Made by a program: the position numbers and the translations under genes. This document shows positions 11,541 through 24,354 of a stretch of 64,000 nucleotides of DNA, one piece after another. The notes under the pieces are model-generated. The model made no database searches and was not told where the DNA came from. It saw nothing but the letters and a program-made list of their open reading frames with translations. Within the stretch, counting starts at the first letter, position 1; each line of letters starts with the position of its first letter. The DNA comes from Calliopum simillimum (lineage: Eukaryota > Arthropoda > Insecta > Diptera > Lauxaniidae): NCBI GenBank assembly GCA_951812925.1, contig OX638369.1, positions 13,607,329 to 13,671,328 of the forward strand, read 5' to 3'.

Positions 11541-12862
11541 AGTGCAACATGTGAAATGCAAACAACTTTCTGATGGCTGTTCCTCAAAGTTCATGATAGG
11601 GTTTCGCTAGTTTGGCACCAGGTCAAATTTTATAGTACAATGTATATTTGGATTCAAACTTGCTTTTTAAAAGTATGAAAATTGCTCACGGCTATATCTC
11701 ATAAACCGTTTGAGATTTTGTTTTGCTATCTTCCACAAAGTTGAAGTTATAGACTAATTTCGAAAAACAGAACTGAAAAAAGTTATTCAGAATAGTCCCA
11801 GAAATCTTATATTTTCTGGTGTTCTACCGATTACCAACCACCTTATATTCACAGGGTGTAATACAAAAGGTTCTAAAATGTACCCCTGAGTAGTTATAGG
11901 GGAAAAAGTGATTTTCTGACTTGTTTTACAAAAAATAATTTCTTAGGTCACCCTAACGTTTTAGAGAAAATTTTCTTATAAAAATTTTTAGGCAATTGTA
12001 TAAGTTTTTTAAAAGTTTATTTGGTTTGTAGAGTTCAAAAGGATTTCGTAAAATTCTGGACAATTGAAGTTGATATTTTCAATGTTATTCTCTATGTACT
12101 CTTTGACTTTGGAGGCCATTTTAGTATCAAAAATGTCTTATGAACATACTTTTTTATAATTTTCATTGAAATTCTCATTAATTTTCTTCAATTCGGTAGC
12201 TATTGGTTGTACCAAGTTTTTAATTTTACGTCAGAAAAAAATAATTTAATGTAACAATACAAGCGTTACTCAAATGCGTTGCGTTGCATATGATACATGT
12301 CTACCCGAGCCTTCAAACGGATTATTTTCAAAAAGTATTTTCTTCTGTCCTCATATTAAAAAATTTGTGTGGCAAATGTAATACCAAATAAAAGAAAATT
12401 TAACGAGGATTTCAAATTAATGAAACTTTTTGAATACAAAGTCAAAAAGTATGGAATAAAATTGAAAATATCAACTTTAAAAGTACAGAACTTTGTGAAA
12501 TTTTTTTAAATCTTATAAATAACATGCACTCATTAGAAAGGCCATACAATTAGCTTAAAGCTTTCTTCAAAAAAATTTTCTCTGAAACGTTAGGATGACC
12601 CAAGAAAATTTTTTTTTGTGAAATAAGTAAGAAAATAAGTTTTTTCACTAGAACTCCTCAGGAGTACAGGTGCAATTTTTTGTTAGTCTAGATCTCTTCT
12701 AACATCTCCCAGAAGCTTTGTAGCCTTATGTGTTACACCCTACAAATATAACTAAAAATTCCGAACTGGAACCAAAATTGCAAAACCTAGTTACGGTCTT
12801 GCTACTAACTTTATGCACTTTGAGGAACAGCATTCAAAAAGTTGTTTGCATGTTACACAATG
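11541..12862. mobile_element. Diverged 1.3-kb foldback element
   Basis: The two halves are imperfect reverse complements over about 600 bases each. Outer ends pair as ATGCAAACAACTTTCTGA with a right-hand TTTTTGAATGCTGTTCC / AGTTGTTTGCATG block. Further in, CTGTTCCTCAAAGTTCAT pairs with ATGCACTTTGAGGAACAG, GGTCACCCTAACGTTTTAGA with TCTGAAACGTTAGGATGACC, and GTTGATATTTTCAAT with ATTGAAAATATCAAC. The arms are clearly more diverged than in the 8.5-kb element, implying an older insertion. No transposase and no clear target duplication were seen, so the ends are approximate. Confidence 0.65.
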
Positions 12863-14637
12863 TTATTTTGAAAATTTAAATAGAGAGACAATACAAAATG
12901 ATTGGATTTGAACTCTAAAGCAAGTGTATTTTTCAATTTTGATAGCAGAAGACATTTAAAGAATGTCACCAAAGCTCATGGTTGGCTATAATAAATGAGA
13001 AAAGATGAAAATTTTTTCTTATCGACCAAAATGTCTTAAGCCTAACCTTTCAAGCAAAAAACAAATCATCTTACAACAAGCCTTTCGAATTTGTAACGCT
13101 TATATTGCGATACAAATATTACTTATGTTATCTTCACAACATCCAATTTAAAAGTGTTATGCTACAATGAATTGACAAAGAAAAAATTCTCGCATACGTT
13201 CTCCCGTTTGCCATCGTTGCTGCTGCTGTTGCAATGACATTTCAAAGCAATAAAATTTTATCGTTTCACAGAAATGGAAAGGGAACCCGAAAGCAAATGA
13301 AACTCGATTGACCAAAAAATATGTGTACCACTCCTGCGTCGAGAGGGCGGGGGGCGTAATTAAACTCACACACGCAGTTTGCATTGCTACAAGTGTCTCG
13401 TGTGTTATATTGCACGACGCATGCGCGTATTTTTTTTTTTTTTTTGCTGTAAATGCAACACATGCAATTGCTATTTATATCAGATCATATCGACGCATGT
13501 GTTTTTAGCTTTTTTTTTTGGTTTTGATTCAAATAAATATGGAATATTTATGGAGCATTTAAAATGCTTGAAATTGCGTGTATACACACATGTATGTCTG
13601 CAAATCAATGGATAAATGAATAAATGAATGATTGAAGGATTGAGTGAATGCATAAGTAACCGCATGCATGACAGTCAATAAAATGCTGGTTATGATTTTG
13701 TGTTTTTTTATGTCTAGCATTTGAATGAAATTTTAACATATTTGTTGCTTACACATTTGGTTGACAGCAGGAAATTGCAGCAAATGTTGAAAATGTGTGC
13801 GTTTGAGTGAAAAACAAAAAGTGTTAAATTTAATTTGGTTTTAACTGGTCTTATAATACCAATTAAGAGATTATTTATCAATTTATGGAAATAAATTTAA
13901 GCTGATTTACTTTTAAGCATTGAGTGTTTTTTGCAAGGCAAAATTTTTGCATAAAAACTTGCATTTTTTGCTGATATAAAAATATTTCAATAGCGAGGTC
14001 AGATCTCCGGAAATGCATGGAGTTATTTGAGGTGCACTTAAAGTTGTTTGGCTTTAAATTTAAAATTAATATTTTTAACATTTCTAAAATTTGAAAAATT
14101 TCAAAAAATCTCATAAGATATTGGAAAGTTAAATTATAATATATACATTGAATTCTAATTGTTGGCAATAATTTGGGAACGAAATATTTTGAAATTTCTG
14201 TATAAATATATATTTATCAATTTTAAAACAGTTGTTTTGAAGTCCGCATAATGTATGACAAAATTTAAAATTTTTGTACAAGAACTTAATAGCTCATTAA
14301 AATGCCTTTCATATGACATCAATATTTTTGAAATCCATCCAAGTTTCTCTAACTTGTATTAGTTCTTCTAAAAGCTATGTCTGGATCTTTCGATGGCAAT
14401 ATCCACTAAAACAAATCCGAGCGATACTTTTTGATTCTTCCTAAGAAATAAAAACAAATAAAGAAGTTTTTAAAGTTGACATATGAAGTGTCACTAAAGT
14501 AAACTTGATTCAAATTTATCAAAGAGAAAAACATTGATACGGGTGCTCAAATAGACCTGAAGTAGATGTTTGTGCAGGAGGACGCACACAAGATTTGTGC
14601 TGTAGTTATTGATACACAATATGAGCTAGAAGTAAGT
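12863..14637. other. Non-coding stretch, nothing recognised
   Basis: No credible coding frame. CGACGCATGCGCG (13414-13426) followed by a long T-run is the only base-composition oddity. Confidence 0.4.
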
Positions 14638-15369
14638 TCATAAACTCCGTGGCGCTTCTTAGGGGGGAAGGGGGTTCGAGCAAGCGTCACTTTTTGTTAC
14701 AGGGGCGAGGGGGGTTGCAGCAAGCGTCACGGGACGGCGATTAAAATAACCTATTTTTCAGAAGAAAAAAATTAAAAATTAAACTTAAGTTATTCAAAGG
14801 TATAAGAACATCTAATTTTCTTAATTTTTTAAGATTTGGTTGTCAGAGAAGTATCGTTATTTAATTTAACAATAGTACTTCCATAGTTCTTGCGATTATC
14901 GAATCTACTCAGCCTGATTGGCCTGATTATAAAAATAAATGTACAAAAAATCCGTTCCTTAATTTGTCATAATTATGTGTTAGAAAATACATACATTGAT
15001 AGATTTATATGTAAATCGATCTTTGCAAATATATGACTAAAAGTTCTATTAAAAATTAATTTTTAATGTACAAAATATACAAATAGGAATGGTAGTTTAC
15101 ATAGAGAGAAATTTGATCTTGTGCTTAATGTAACTCAATCATTTCAATTCTCTAAATTTTTATAAAAGTACTGAGTTTGTCACAGTTTTGAGAAATTTAA
15201 AAAAAAATAAACTTTAAATTTTGTTGAAGAAATTGATTTAAGGCGTCATTGAGGATTAGTTTGTAAGTTTGGCAAAATTTAGCTACATTGGTTCAGGTTT
15301 TACTTTTATCCGTTGCCCGAACATTTAAATTTTTTTATTGAAAATTTTATAAAAAAAAAAATTGCATGC

Positions 15370-15840
15370 TTTCGTCAGTTGTCAGAAAGTGAACGAATGA
15401 TATATTTTTAAACAATGTTCTTAACCTAATTTCGTGAGCTTTTCCATAGTTAAGTTTAATTTCATGGAACTCTATTTAATATAATTGAAAACGAGGCCTA
15501 AAAATAAGAACGCCAAACGAGTTCCGCGTAACGTTTTCTTAAATTTCGGTGCAACTGAAAGGACTTTTTTAAATATGATTTTTAACTGCTACATCTACAT
15601 GCCGTGTACTCTTCTACAGTAAAGTTCAATTTGATGCAACGCTATTAGTTTGGTCAAAATAGTGGCTTCAAGGATTTTTTCTTAAATTTCGGCCATTTTC
15701 TGAAATTACGGTACTACTAAAAGGTCTTTTCTAGATTTGATTTTTAACTGCTTCGTCTACTTTCCGCATACTCTTCCACAGTATAGTTCAATTTGATGCA
15801 ACCCCATCAATTTAGTCAGAATAGAGGCTTCATCAATTAG
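15370..15840 (+). repeat. Three diverged tandem units of about 165 bp
   Basis: Anchor phrases GTGAGCTTTTCCATAGTTAA (about 15437), GTGTACTCTTCTACAGTAAA (about 15604) and GCATACTCTTCCACAGTATA (about 15766) are each followed by AGTT(C/T)AATTT(G/C)ATG and end in a GAGGC or GTGGC block. Spacings are 167 and 162 bases. The first unit is the most diverged. Confidence 0.65.
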
Positions 15841-16111
15841 GTTGAATTAAAGTACCGAAATAAAAACTAACTTCAATGATTGTTTACCTATTGACTTTAA
15901 ATTACAATTTTAAAAATATTAGTTTTGTAGTTTTTGCATACAAAAATGATGATAAACAATTCCAGTGTGAACAGAGAAATATTTTGAAAACATAAATTGT
16001 TATTCTTTAGAATCGTTGAACGTCAGCGATATACTGAAAAACCGTCAGTTTAAAAATTGTAGTTTATTATCATAATAATATTTATAACAACTCAAAGTTC
16101 AAAATTCAATA

Positions 16112-16996
16112 GGGGAGATGTGTGTACCTTGGTCCGCTTTTCAGTTTTTTCAATGTGCAGGATTTTCCAAAAAAGGTCCTTTAGTTTTTTGATTAAATTA
16201 TGTTTCTACAATGCTTGCAGCATCAAATGACGTAACAATGATATTTCTATGTCTTACCATTGAGTAGAAATATTACTTTTTCCGTTGCAATCTCAAACGG
16301 TCCAAGGTACACCATGCAAGTGTACCTTGGACTATTAAAAATAAAAGAGAATACATTGTATTTTGGCAATAAATTATGAAATAACCATTGATTATGTAAT
16401 CAAAAGGAACATTTTTTTCAATAAAAAAAAAAAAAATTAATCATAAACAAAAATTATAACACAAAAAAGTGTATTTAGTAAAAAACAATTAATTAAACAA
16501 AAATGGTTGGAAATAAATACATTAATTGCGTAAATAATAATAATAATATTATATTGAGAGGCGATAATGGCTTCTTGGTTGCCCGTCGAAAAAGGCTCGC
16601 TGGTCAATAAGCTAGGTCCAAGGTACACACAGACAGCATGTTTTAAAAACTGTCAACACCCATAACACATGTTAATGAAAATACATCTAAAACACACTTA
16701 AAGCTTAAAACAATAACTAAACTTGCTTCCTGATGTTGTAAAACTGAAATATTTCAAGTAAGTTTCTCACAAAACGTTTCGTAGCTTACTCCAAAAACAA
16801 ATTTTTACACACAAAAAACACTTTTTCCGTTGCTAGTTATATACGCATACAGCTTGACGGTCTGAAGTCTACTTATATGAGTCACCGGTATGAGTGGAAA
16901 ATTCCATTGAAGAACATTATCGTACACGTGCAACTGTTGAGTGGCAACCGGCACTCGGACCGAGGTACACTCGGACCAAGGTACACACATCTCCCC
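16112..16996. mobile_element. TA-flanked inverted-repeat element with iterated CCAAGGTACAC motif (885 bp)
   Basis: A TA (16110-16111) precedes GGGGAGATGTGTGTACCTTGG. The right end is its exact inverse, ending CATCTCCCC at 16996 followed by TA. The terminal repeat is 25 bases and perfect, of Tc1/mariner style. The inner half of the terminal repeat, GGTCC(A/G)AGGTACAC, recurs inside: as a palindrome at 16299-16332 (GGTCCAAGGTACAC / GTGTACCTTGGAC), at about 16615, and twice in tandem at about 16957 and 16973. No transposase; non-autonomous. Confidence 0.78.
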
Positions 16997-17034
16997 TACT
17001 CTTTTAAAAAAATGACAAAACTATTGCAACTATA

Positions 17035-17283
17035 TCGAGCCTTAACCGCCAAAAAGACTTAACTGACAGAAAGCAAATATTACAGCAGACCTTTTTTTTT
17101 TGAATTTTCTTTGCATACATTGTAGTGCAATAGTCAAAATAGCTTTCGCTATAACTTCGTAATGGTACTTTTTACGGTCATGAAATTTGAAGGAAAGATG
17201 CTATTTTCGCGAATTATCGATTTCTTTCAAAAAACGGAAATCTGAAATCGTGTCGGTTAGCCTTTTTGGCGGTTAGGGCTCGA
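17035..17283. mobile_element. TA-flanked 249-bp MITE with TCGAGCCYTAACCGCC ends
   Basis: The left end TCGAGCCTTAACCGCCAAAA and the right end (reverse complement TCGAGCCCTAACCGCCAAAA) match over about 34 bases with a few differences. Both are bordered by TA (17033-17034, 17284-17285). It lies only about 35 bases from the preceding 885-bp element. No coding capacity. Confidence 0.72.
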
Positions 17284-17894
17284 TACATTAATATGAATAT
17301 AAATAGAAACTTGTAATGAGAATTTATTTCTTTTTGCTATTTAGCATTGTACGTGAAAATACGTGCATATCAGTGTGCTCAAAAGGCAACTTAAACATCT
17401 TTTGCACTGGTATATGCATAAAAAAAAATAAGGATAGGGGGGGGGGGTTCAGTTACCATTACATGATGCTAGGGTGGTCTGGTCCAGCGTCACTTTTTAT
17501 CACATAGGGGGGGAGGGGGTTCATTTTAGCGAATTTTAGCGTCACGGAGTTTATGGACAGCCCCTAACTAGCACAGGGTATATTCACCCATAAGATTGAA
17601 AATGTGCAAAATCGGTCAACGGACATGTCTACCGCCCATAACCAAAATCCAATTGAAAAGTTATGTTCAGACCATTATTCGCAGGAATGCGGCAGACGGC
17701 AGATATCATGTCATACTTGTAAATCTTTATATGAAATACTTTGTCAATATTGATATAACCGAGAATTAAGAAAATAATAATAATAAAATATTTGAGTGAA
17801 TCTCCGAAAGATGTACCAAAACTTCTTTTTTTTTTTTGTACCCACCTATTTTTATATATTTTTGTTTTATTAATTGAACATATAGAATATGACC

Positions 17895-18010
17895 TTAATT
17901 TCTGGAACATTTTTAAAAAACGAACACACGTTTTCAGGGTGGCCATTTGTTTTTTTTTTTTTTTTTCAGTTTCGATTAAGCAATATATTTAAAAACCTAA
18001 AACAAAGTTT
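17895..18010 (+). repeat. Dispersed repeat, copy 1 (TTTCAGGGTGGCCAT type)
   Basis: GGAACATTTTTAAAAAACGA, TTTTCAGGGTGGCCAT, a T-run, then ATTAAGCAATATATTTAAAA matches 24355-24470 in the same order and orientation, with about 75-80 percent identity by eye. GGTGGCAACACC and GGTGGCAACCCTGAAAAT phrases continue to about 18300 and look like further or inverted pieces. Confidence 0.55.
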
Positions 18011-18529
18011 TAGTCCAAATTCGCTTAAATAAACTTTTTAAAAATCCAACATAAATTTTTCGAAAATTTTGAATAAAACTTACTTTTCTTGACTAAATTC
18101 AAATTTTCGACGGCAACCGAGCCAAAATATGATTCAAACAAAGCTAACAAAAAAAAAAACTGGGTGGCAACACCGATAGTTTTTTTACAATTTTGAAAAA
18201 GTTTATCTGATCGTTTGTGAAAAGAAAAATTTCAATTTGGTCAAAAAAAGTAAGTACTAAGTATGATTTTCGAAATTAGTCTGGTGGCAACCCTGAAAAT
18301 TTATGTTGGAGCGTCGTGAGTCATATCAAGAGCTCCTAATCATAAAAATAAAAATTAGTTCAACAAGTATAATGAATAAACCAATAAACAACAATCTCTC
18401 TAAGAGAACCATTCTCCCGGAGTAAATTTGACTTGAGAATTACAATGCGGGAGAATGACAAAATGTTGCGAAAACAGTAATATCACAATGAAAATAGCAA
18501 TTATTATTCAAAAAGTTGGATCTGGTGTT

Positions 18530-18815
18530 TATTAATTTAATTATATAAAGATAAAAGAATATGCATGGTGATTTGAAAAACCTTTACAGGGAGAATGGCA
18601 CACACTTGCGCTCTTTACAAAATTTTTAAATAAAAAAAAAAAACAGAACTGACTAAGCTGAAAAAGAACTGAGTCTCCACTATTCCTTAACTTTGAGTTC
18701 TTTTTTTACTCAATATTTAAAAAATGTAAAGTTAAAATAAGAAAAATTGAGGGTAGATAGTCTAAAATGAGGGACCAACTGCTATGCGTGTCAATTCAAT
18801 ATAAATATAGTCAAG
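18530..18815 (+). repeat. Dispersed repeat, copy 1 (GATAGTCTAAAATGAG type)
   Basis: Shared order with 25668-25965: TTATATAAAGATAAAA, a GGGAGAATG / GGGGAATG block, CTGA(C/G)(T/C)(A/G)AGCTGAAAA, a TTACTCAATATTTAAAAAA-type block, AAAATAAGAAAAA(T/C)TGAG, and TAGTCTAAAATGAG(G/T)GACC. No coding frame survives in either copy. Confidence 0.6.
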
Positions 18816-20391
18816 TTCTGAACAATAATATGGCAAACTTGGACAAAATGGCGTGGCACCTCACATGAAAGCAAATTTTTCACAATTCTGTTGTTTTTGC
18901 GTTATTTGAGATAATACAACCGAATTTAGTACAGACATTAGGCAATCTCAGAGCAAAAACCAGGCGAATTCGGACAAAGAGCCGTTGCTACCCAAGCTCA
19001 CAAGTAAATATTTCAAGATGCCTTAGTGCATGCGTAGGGGTATTGTATGCGCTTTTACGCATATAATTGAGAAAAAATTTTTTGAAGTACCGGCTTTTTG
19101 ATACCGTTTTAAAGATAATTAAATTCTGCGTCACAAACAATTAAAAATGTTGACCTAACATTACTAGTACAAAAGTTATATGCGGTTGAAGATCAACTTT
19201 TTTTGCTTTCGTTCGCGCGCTGTGAAAAATTTGAATTTTTTGGCTTTTTTAAAGTACATTTTTATTAAAAAAAAAAAGTTTTTTGTGGAAAAAGCTTTGA
19301 TGGAACCTTTAATTTCAGGTAATTGTGGTTCTTACTACATAACAGTTTTTTTGAGTTAATGTTTAAAAAATTTTGTTTTATGTATATTAAACATGTGTTA
19401 AAAAATTAAGGTTTTTTATTATTCAAGTGGAGTTAAAGTATTTTAGGTTGTGCAAGGTTTTCATCTTGTTATGATTTTCTTTAACTATAGACTGTCTATA
19501 ATAAGTGTTAAAAATTTGGTTGTGCCATGTTTTGCTCCTTCGGAATTATTAAACTCTTTGTGAGAGAACTCCAGTCGCTATAATCACAAGAAGCAAGTGC
19601 AGCCACCAACAATGCAATGATTTTTTTTCCTTTTGTTTTGTTTTTCTTCTTAAATTTTGATGGACCCTTTTAGTTCAGGTATTTTTGTAATACAAAAGTG
19701 GTTTTTGTTTTGTGAAAAAGTGTTTTGTTATATTTAAATTTTTTTTTTTTTTTTGTTCGTTAGTTTAAAATTAAGTGCATTTTGGCTATATAAGTACATA
19801 GATATATAGTCGTTCCAAAAGTGAGCTCAAACAAAAATGTTTTGATTTTAATAAAGAGTAGACATTAAAGTTACTTTTTATGAAAAAAAGGGTTGCGGGT
19901 TTTTACGCGGCTGTGAGAAATTTTCATTTTTTTAAGGCAAACTGACATGTCCAATATGTATGAAATTCGAGCAAAAAATAAATAAGAAGTTAAATACAGA
20001 CATATAGACAGATAATTACCACCAAAAATCTGCAGAGGGTGTCAATAAAGTACGCTGAATTTTTAAAAATTTTTGAAGGTCATTAAGAGGTCGCTCAGCG
20101 CCGTTTTATGCAAAATCTCGGCTTAGTACAGTTTTTATTTTATTACGATTTAAGAAACGCTCGGAATGAGTCATCCGATATATCAAATTTTTTGTCTTGA
20201 GTCAAGGTATATAAAAATATTATATCTTGAATTTAAAATCATTCATATATTGTTGTTTTAGATAAAAAACCGAAAGAAAACATATTTTCGATATTTCGGC
20301 CTGCTGTAAAACTCTTAAACTACATCTTGAAAAAAACTGTTTTTCATAAGTTTATCATAAAATCATACAAGAAACAATTTTCTATCGCATC
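18816..20391. other. Non-coding stretch, one dispersed phrase
   Basis: CTCAGAGCAAAAACCAGGCG (about 18945) recurs as CTCAGAGCAAAAACAAGGCG at about 20772, both followed by AATT(C/T)GGACA. No gene was seen. Confidence 0.4.
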
Positions 20392-20463
20392 TTAACCCAT
20401 TATATCCTGTTTTTATGGGTCTTCTTGACCCTTTTTTCCAAAAACTTGGTTAAAATGGGTTAA
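20392..20463. repeat. TTAACCCATT mini inverted repeat (72 bp)
   Basis: TTAACCCATT at 20392 and its inverse AATGGGTTAA ending at 20463 bound 72 bases, like a tiny piggyBac-style insertion with TTAA at both ends. Only 10 bases pair, so chance is possible. Confidence 0.3.
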
Positions 20464-23400
20464 AATGTTCTACAAAAATATTTTTCAGAAAATTTCACTA
20501 GGATTCACAAAGACAGAAATTCTTAAAACTTCAGAATAATGCGTAAAAAATTTGATGACAATTTCCAATTTCCGTTTTTTATTGCTATTAAAAAAAAATT
20601 TCACTACATAATGTACAACTGCATAAGTTTTCTATTTTTTTATGCATAATTAACTAAAAAAATAAGTTATTATAACCCTCAATTGTCTGGATGAATTAAT
20701 AGCGTGTTTTGGTATCTAATACCCTACTGTGCGTCGAAATTTTGTAGACACTAGAAATATAGTCATAGCGAGCTCAGAGCAAAAACAAGGCGAATTTGGA
20801 CATGAAGGCGAGGCACATTCCTACAAGCAAACCTGTTAAATTCTACTGTTGGCTAGGAAATGCAACTGTGTGTGGCCTCACCTTTCATATAAACAGAAGA
20901 TATAAAATTCTTTACATTCAGATCGCGCAAAATGTGCTTCTGCTTGCATTGAAGATGTCTCTCATACTCATACTTTGCCAGGCGAAATTGCAAAAAAAAT
21001 ATTAATTGCAAAAACAAAAAAAAATTAATATAAAAAAAAAAAACAATAGTATAATCTTATTATTGTTTATGCTTAAAAAAAACATTAAGTTTCTATAGCC
21101 AAATTGTGGATGCTGCAGCCAAAAAAACCTACTATGAATTTGCCTCTAACAAATGCCAAGAGTTAAAAAGGTGCGGCAACTAAAAAAAAGTGTTAATAAA
21201 ATAGATTTTTTTTTTCGTATTTTTAACAAATTAAATCACGCTTAAGGCGACATTTAACTAAACAATTAAGTTAAGCTACTTTATTTATTTTGCGTATAAA
21301 ATTTATAATCGTCAAAAACTAAGCATGAAGGTCAAATTACAACGTAAGTTTTCCATGTGGCTTCATTTAGCATGTTATAAATCAACAAATAAAATCAGAC
21401 TAAATTGATTTATTGTTGATACTAACTTTATGTTTCAAACTGTAAAATAGTTTAATTATCATTTAAATTAAATTTTTAATTTTTTTTTGCGGCAAAACAA
21501 AAGATTCAGACAAGCAACCCTTTATGAATTAACTCATTAAAACGCTTAACGTATTTACATACATTTACAACGTATTACCATTTAAATGAAAGCAAAAATA
21601 CATAATAACATACACCTTTTTTTCGCTAACAAAAACAATAAACTTTTTTCTTTATTACTTTTGTTGTATATAAAGTCAGCTGTACTACACTCAATCATTT
21701 TTAATTATTGTAATTTCGTTTTATTAACACATTCGCATATCAATTAGTATTTAAAAAAGAAAACGAAAACAAAAGCATGTGCACAAGTTCAGGTTTAAAA
21801 GACAAAAGCCGCAACATTCAAACAAAAGACTTAAGTAACGAACTCGCAGCAAAAGCTTTTAGATTAAATTAACTTATTAGTATGATAAGGTGAACTTTTG
21901 CAAAAAAAAAAAAACAAAGCAAAATGTGTCTTATGCATTGGAAATCGATGAAATAACTTTTGCTAAAATTAGGCATATTTATGCAAAATAACTGTATTAT
22001 TTCCACTTTTATATATCAAAATGAAATATGTTAATGTTATGTGAACCTGTTTGAGTAGCTCTGTTTTAATTTCTGACACTTGTTGGCTTGCATCATGCTA
22101 TTTTTTTTTTCTTTTAATTGAAACAATTTTCAAATGCGAAATGTTATTAAATGTTGAAAATGTTCAAAGCACTCAAAAACGCAAAGCATATCGAAAAACA
22201 TTGAGAAATCTTGAAAATTTCATACATATTAAAAATTTGCATTCTCGTGAATTTTAACAAAACAATGAAATGCAGCATTTTTTTGGGAAATGTATTAAAA
22301 TTTTGCAATAAAATTTGAAATCTTCAAGTTCCCTCCATTATAATAAGTCATTGAAATGAAAAAGCATAGAAAAATGAAAAACAAAACCAAAAATCTCTGG
22401 CACTTGAACTTTTCACAGCTGGAATGTCAGGCACAGAAAGCAGCTTATCTAATACAAAGATAGACAGACGTAAAGACACTTATTGTTAGATCGATAGATA
22501 TTTCAATGGATGTTAAAGACGTCAATGGCTTTATGCCAGACAGTAAAACAGACACTGCGGCATTAGCAGCCACCACCACCACCACCATTCCATGTAAGCC
22601 TTTTCTTTTGTTCTGATTTTTTAAAAAATTTGAATGCAATAAATGCTGTTGCGCATTGCCATTGTTTTAGTGACTCTGCTGTGCTGTTGCTTTTACTGAT
22701 TGCAGCAATAGCAAAGCAATGTGTGGCCTATCACGATGTTTTTGTAGCAAAAGTATGATGCAGTTCCGCTGCTTTTTTTAAATTTAAATGCACGTTACAG
22801 CAAAGAAAAACAAAATCAAATTTTAAGCCCATCGTCTTTTTTTTTCCTTGGGTTACTATACCAGCTAATACTGTCGCACTGTTTGCGCAAAAGTCGACCA
22901 GCACGCGTGACCAAGAAATCTTAAGCAATATAGGCATAATTTTTGATTTATTATGTTATTAAGTTGTAAGACATTAACAATAGCTAGATACTGCCTCTCT
23001 CTCTCCTTACTATTAATTTGTAGCTGATTAGTAAAAACTAATTGTTGATTACTACGCCCTTTTTTGATTATTCCTGCTAAACTGTTGCCTTAAACAAAAG
23101 ACATAAGACACGAACTTTTTACATTGAAAGCGCGCTTCACGTTTCTCAATTTAGACAACTTGTTGCTTAACGAATATATCGAAAAATCGAATTTTTGTAA
23201 TGTGGAAGTGAACTTAAGAGGAAACTGTAGTTGGCCTATAAAGAGTTTATGAAAATGAATCATATTATGATATCGTCGCCTGAATTCTCGTTTGCTCCAT
23301 AAGCAACTTCGTTGAAAAAGCAAAAGCAAATAACTTGTGCTTGTGTCGATACAGCTTATGTGCTTTTGCCTTTTTAACGAATAGGCGTATGGGGCAAAAG

Positions 23401-23576
23401 AGAACTCAAGCGACGATATTACTTTTGCTGAAATGGAAGCGCGTAGAATTAAGTTGATAGAAGAACTCAAAAGCAACTACCTTTAATATGAGTTACTAGA
23501 ATGAACAGGCATTAAATAAGTTCATAAAAATCAAAGCAACGTAAAACGTATTTCTTAAATCAATTAAGTATCTACA
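20464..23576. other. Non-coding stretch, nothing recognised
   Basis: Several short frames exist, including a 128-codon minus-strand one at 23090-23476, but none has domain motifs. A CCACCACCACCACC run at 22571-22584 and an AAAC-rich stretch are the only low-complexity items. Confidence 0.4.
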
Positions 23577-23578
23577 TA

Positions 23579-24246
23579 TCGATACATCCAACTTAAAAGT
23601 TTGTAACTCAAGTTACCAACTTTTTACGGGACAATGATTTTCGAAATCTGCGTATTAAATTCTATCTTGTGTAAAATTTTGGTATCTCTAGCTTGAAATT
23701 TGAAGGGCTGGGAGCAATTTTTGAAGTTACAACCTAAGTATATTTTAGTGGAGTCTCCATGCAAAAACTTGGCAACTTAAGTTGTTACCTTATACACGGG
23801 ACAAAAATGACAAATTGCGTTGGTAACTTAACTTACAAAGTTATTAGTTGATTTTTCTTTAAAAATCAGTGGTTGTAAGTCCTACATACCAACGTAATGT
23901 CCGTAAAATATTTTTTAATGGTAGTGGGCAAGTTAAGTTACCAACTTTTCTCATGGAACATTTGGTTGCTAAAAAGGAAAATTAGTTGGTAACTAGAGTT
24001 ACAACTCATATGTAGGTATTAATTTTTGTCCAAATAATAAGTTGATACTGTTAATATCTCTGTAAATCAATTTGGAATATAGACAACGATTTAAAAGTCG
24101 AAAAACCTTTATTTTGTCTACAGATCTCAAAAGTATTTATTCAATTTTTGTTTTTGGTTTTCTTGTTTTAACGAAAACAATACAAAAATGATCATAACTG
24201 AAAACTAATATTTTCGAGTTACCAACTTTTACATTGGACGTATCGA
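23579..24246. mobile_element. TA-flanked inverted-repeat element with iterated GTTGGTAACT motif (668 bp)
   Basis: TA precedes TCGATACATCCAACTTAAAA. The right end in reverse complement reads TCGATACGTCCAATGTAAAA and is followed by TA (24247-24248). About 33 terminal bases match. Inside, AGTTACCAACTTTT or its inverse AAAAGTTGGTAACT recurs at about 23613, 23820, 23940, 23985 and 24219, often next to an AAGTTA / TAACTT mirror. A similar single end (CACTTTTTACGTTGGATGTA) is present at 39877-39896. No transposase. Confidence 0.7.
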
Positions 24247-24354
24247 TATGTATATGGGTAAACCGCCAAAAAATGTCCAAACACATGCCTTTTTCATGTC
24301 CTTCCCTAGCTTTTTAGTTTTTTTATTACTTAAAGTTATATGATGACTATAACT

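Larger units (their letters stand above)
14638..17567. mobile_element. Possible nested DNA element bounded by CATAAACTCCGTGACGC ends
   Basis: The left end reads TTCATAAACTCCGTGGCGC (14638-14656). The reverse complement of the right end (about 17541-17561) reads TCCATAAACTCCGTGACGC, so they are inverted with few mismatches. Next to each end are G-rich modules (14661-14738 and 17435-17530) sharing GCGTCACTTTTT followed by a GGGGGGAGGGGGTT-like run. The outermost GGGGCTGTC part is present only on the right. Inside lie a 162-167 bp tandem repeat and two complete smaller elements (16112-16996, 17035-17283). Whether the two ends belong to one insertion is inference. Confidence 0.4.

Noticed and set aside
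14659..14715. G-quadruplex candidate in the G-rich modules
   Set aside because: G-runs are frequent but loops between separate runs are too long for a standard motif; better explained as element modules.
23090..23476. 128-codon minus-strand frame
   Set aside because: No domain motif and no splice or promoter context; AT-rich chance frame of ordinary length for 64 kb.
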